Assembly: GCF_003201285.1 (NCBI RefSeq)
Contig: NZ_QICS01000002.1
Span: 310,001 to 374,000 of the forward strand
Length of the DNA: 64,000 nucleotides
Reading direction: 5' to 3'
Source: Lachnotalea glycerini
GTDB taxonomy: Bacteria > Bacillota > Clostridia > Lachnospirales > Lachnospiraceae
The notes under the pieces are model-generated. The model was not told the DNA's origin. It was given only the letters and a program-made list of their open reading frames with translations, and made no database searches. The first letter of the stretch is position 1; every line of letters begins with the position of its first letter. The position numbers were made by a program, and so were the translations under genes. This document shows, piece after piece, positions 61,706 through 64,000 of the stretch.

Positions 61706-62572
61706 TTGAATAAATTTTACATAATTACAAATCACCAAAAGGATGAGGGGCTTACCTTGACAAAGTCTATTCAAGATTATTTGCTTGCACATGGGAAAGA
61801 GTGTATCATACAAGAAGAAAGCTTAAAAGAACATTCTGGTGATTATATGTTTACTGATGCAAGATTGATACCAGATGATATAGAGTGTATCATAGTATTA
61901 GGTGGGGACGGCACCTTAATCCAGGCTGCAAGGGATGTAGCTGACAAACAGATTCCGCTATTGGGAGTAAATTTAGGAACGTTAGGATATCTAACAGAAA
62001 TTGAAAAAAATAATGTTATACCGGCTTTGGACAAATTGATTCGTAATGATTATGTGATTGAAGAGAGATTAATGCTGAAAGGAGAAGTATTTCATAAGAA
62101 GAAATCTACTTTCCAAAATAGATCACTAAATGATATTGTTATAAACAGAGAAGGAAAACTTCGTATTATTCACTATGATATTTATGTAAATGGAGAATAT
62201 TTAGTGTCATACAGTGCAGATGGAATTATTATATCGACTCCTACCGGCTCAACAGGCTATAATTTGTCAGCAGGTGGACCGATTGTGGATCCTAAGGCAG
62301 ATATCTTAACAGTGACGCCGATATGCTCTCATACACTTAACTCAAAAAGTATTGTTTTGTCTGCGAATGATAGGGTTATCGTAAAAATTGGCCCTGGAAG
62401 AAAAAAGGATATAGAGACAGTACTTGCGACATTTGATGGAGACACCAGTGTTAAAATGGAAACTGGTGATTATATAGAAATAACCAGATCAACAAAGAGC
62501 ACACAGATTATTAAATTAAGTAAAATCAGCTTTTTGGAAGCATTGAGAAATAAAATGGGAGATATTAGATAG
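61706..62572 (+). CDS. nadK: NAD kinase
   Basis: A 288-residue kinase making NADP. The GGDGTL motif (ECIIVLGGDGTLIQAAR) near residue 70, the LGTLGYLTEIE segment, the NDIVINREGKLRI strand and DGIIISTPTGSTGYNLSAGG are conserved. The start is TTG 61706 after TAGGAGGT. Confidence 0.96.
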   Translation: MNKFYIITNHQKDEGLTLTKSIQDYLLAHGKECIIQEESLKEHSGDYMFTDARLIPDDIECIIVLGGDGTLIQAARDVADKQIPLLGVNLGTLGYLTEIEKNNVIPALDKLIRNDYVIEERLMLKGEVFHKKKSTFQNRSLNDIVINREGKLRIIHYDIYVNGEYLVSYSADGIIISTPTGSTGYNLSAGGPIVDPKADILTVTPICSHTLNSKSIVLSANDRVIVKIGPGRKKDIETVLATFDGDTSVKMETGDYIEITRSTKSTQIIKLSKISFLEALRNKMGDIR

Positions 62573-62582
62573 GAGTAGATAT

Positions 62583-63035
62583 ATGAAAATTGAACGACAT
62601 ACCAAAATTGTGGAATTAATTAGTAAATATGATATTGAAACACAAGAAGAATTGGCAGATAAGTTGAACGATTCAGGCTTTAATGTGACTCAGGCTACTG
62701 TATCAAGAGATATTAGAGAACTTAAGCTTACTAAGGTTGCAACGGATGGCAACAGACAAAAATACGTAGTTTTACAAAGTCAGGAAGGCTGGATGAGTGA
62801 AAAATTTATAAGAGTGCTTCAAGATGGCTTTATTAATATGACAAAGGCTTCTAATATTTTAGTAATTAAGACAGTTTCAGGTATGGCGATGGCGGTAGCA
62901 GCGGCGTTAGATTCAATGCAGTTCAAAGAAGTATTGGGATGCGTAGCAGGTGATGATACCATTTTTTGTGCGACAAGAAACGAAGAAGAAATATTAGTCT
63001 TAATGGATAAGCTGAGAAAAATTATAGGTAAATAA
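62583..63035 (+). CDS. argR: Arginine repressor ArgR/AhrC
   Basis: A 150-residue hexameric regulator. The N-terminal winged helix-turn-helix has ETQEELADKLNDSGFNVTQA followed by TVSRDIREL, and the C-terminal arginine-binding domain has AAALDSMQFKEVLGCVAGDD. It controls arginine metabolism in response to arginine. Its place between nadK and recN is conserved in Firmicutes. Confidence 0.95.
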   Translation: MKIERHTKIVELISKYDIETQEELADKLNDSGFNVTQATVSRDIRELKLTKVATDGNRQKYVVLQSQEGWMSEKFIRVLQDGFINMTKASNILVIKTVSGMAMAVAAALDSMQFKEVLGCVAGDDTIFCATRNEEEILVLMDKLRKIIGK

Positions 63036-63097
63036 GACAAGGAATGCTTGCTTGAAAAGTGTGTGGAGAGAGACATACATACGTAAGGAGTGGAAAT

Positions 63098-64000
63098 ATG
63101 TTACTTAATTTACATGTAAAAAATTTGGCACTGATTGATGAATGCGAAGTGGATTTCGACGAAGGCCTTAATATTCTTACTGGTGAAACAGGTGCAGGAA
63201 AGTCTATTATTATAGGTTCTATTAGTCTTGCTCTGGGAGCAAAAGTATCGAAAGAAATTATAAGAGAGAATTCGGAATATGCATTAATTGAGCTTATTTT
63301 TCAACTAGATACCAAAAGGCAAAAAGAACTCATCAAAGAGCTAGGAATTGATGTTGCAGAAGATGGACAAATTATTATTTCAAGAAAGCTTATGAATGCT
63401 AGAAGCATTAGTAAAATTAACGGTGAGACAGTGACAGTGGGGACGGTAAAGGAAGCTGCTGAGATTTTGCTTGACATACATGGTCAGCATGAACATCAAT
63501 CCCTATTATACAAAAAAAATCATTTATCTATTTTAGATGAATTTGCAAGGCAAAAGTTGTTGCAAGTAAAGGAAGAGGTAGCAAAGGCTTTTCATACTTA
63601 TGAAAAATTGAATAAACAGCTAAAAGAATATGAATTGGATGAAGAACAAAAAGCAAGAGAAATTTCATTTGCAGAGTTTGAAGTAAATGAAATTGAAAAT
63701 GCTGGATTAAAAATAGACGAAGATATAGAACTGGAAAAATTACATAAAAGAATGTCTAATTCAAAAAAAATTGTCGAAGGAGTATCCGATATCTATGCTT
63801 TGACAGGATACGACGGCATCCAATCGGCTGGAGAGTTTATTGGAAAAGCGTTGAAAGAATTATCTTCCCTTGTGGATTATGATAAAAAATTAAAAGATTT
63901 ATGTGGACAACTACGTGATATTGATTCCTTGTTAAATGATTTTAATCGAGAAACCTCCGATTATATGTCAGAACTGGAATTTTCAGATGAGGAGTTCGAA
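63098..64000 (+). CDS. recN: DNA repair protein RecN (5' part)
   Basis: The first 301 codons of an SMC-like repair ATPase; the frame runs off the window. MLLNLHVKNLALIDECEVDF and the Walker A GETGAGKSI (residues about 30-38) are visible, followed by the DIHGQHEHQSLL motif and the start of a coiled coil. ATG 63098 follows TAAGGAGTGG. It was not listed as a closed frame because it has no stop in the window. Confidence 0.95.
   Translation, partial: MLLNLHVKNLALIDECEVDFDEGLNILTGETGAGKSIIIGSISLALGAKVSKEIIRENSEYALIELIFQLDTKRQKELIKELGIDVAEDGQIIISRKLMNARSISKINGETVTVGTVKEAAEILLDIHGQHEHQSLLYKKNHLSILDEFARQKLLQVKEEVAKAFHTYEKLNKQLKEYELDEEQKAREISFAEFEVNEIENAGLKIDEDIELEKLHKRMSNSKKIVEGVSDIYALTGYDGIQSAGEFIGKALKELSSLVDYDKKLKDLCGQLRDIDSLLNDFNRETSDYMSELEFSDEEFE

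Noticed and set aside
62310-62330. GCCGATAT inside nadK, resembling a sigma-28 -10
   Set aside because: No TAAA at 14-16 bases upstream and it lies in conserved coding sequence.
1-64000. CRISPR arrays, IS elements, prophage and tRNA genes
   Set aside because: I looked for regularly spaced repeats, transposase or integrase motifs and tRNA cloverleaves and saw none; the short tandem repeats found are in-frame coding repeats.

Overview
The window is a low-GC, AT-rich stretch from a flagellated Gram-positive anaerobe of the class Clostridia, most likely Lachnospiraceae-like. This placement is an inference from FliY in place of FliN, CheC/CheD chemotaxis, a PolC-type replicase, the order ispG-polC, a T-box leader on thrS and AGGAGG-type ribosome binding sites. 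No rRNA, tRNA, CRISPR array, insertion sequence or prophage was recognised. TTG and GTG starts occur, and several starts given here are moved downstream of the longest open frame to the codon served by a good ribosome binding site.

Region 1 (1-30050) is a fla/che superoperon, all on the + strand, entered inside fliH. It runs fliH', fliI, fliJ, a MotE-like gene, fliK, flgD, a small hook-operon gene, flgE, flbD, motA, motB, fliL, fliM, fliY, cheY, fliO, fliP, fliQ, fliR, flhB, flhA, flhF, flhG, a PilZ gene, cheB, cheA, cheW, cheC, cheD, a small membrane gene, the sigma-28 gene fliA, fapA and three poorly known genes. These make the export gate and its ATPase, hook and hook cap, stator, C-ring switch, the signalling core and the late-gene sigma factor. 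cheR, flagellin and flgM are not in the window. A terminator at 30022-30046 closes the unit. The order fla/che - sigma-28 - rpsB-tsf-pyrH-frr-uppS-cdsA-dxr-rseP-polC resembles Bacillus subtilis.

Region 2 (30028-44813) is the translation, envelope and isoprenoid block: rpsB, tsf, pyrH, frr, uppS, cdsA, dxr, rseP, ispG and polC. Between tsf and pyrH sit a membrane-anchored polysaccharide deacetylase and a bactofilin. They are preceded by both an extended -10 promoter and a sequence resembling a sigma-28 promoter, which may tie cell-wall remodelling to the flagellar regulon.

Region 3 (44814-50246) holds an AT-rich gap with a complete 49-residue gene unit on the minus strand and phased A-tracts, then holA, rpoD (sigma-A), a zinc-dependent phospholipase C-like gene and a CapA-like gene.

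Region 4 (50247-55575) is on the minus strand: a DUF1540 protein, thrS with a T-box leader, rqcH and two very small genes, one of only 30 codons with its own promoter and terminator.

Region 5 (55667-64000) returns to the + strand with the common Clostridial order asp23-like, nusB, xseA, xseB, ispA, dxs, tlyA, nadK, argR and recN; recN runs off the window.

The best candidates for something undescribed are the possible sigma-28-linked deacetylase/bactofilin pair, the uncharacterised trio after fapA (including a SwrB-like positional analogue), and the two mini-genes on the minus strand.
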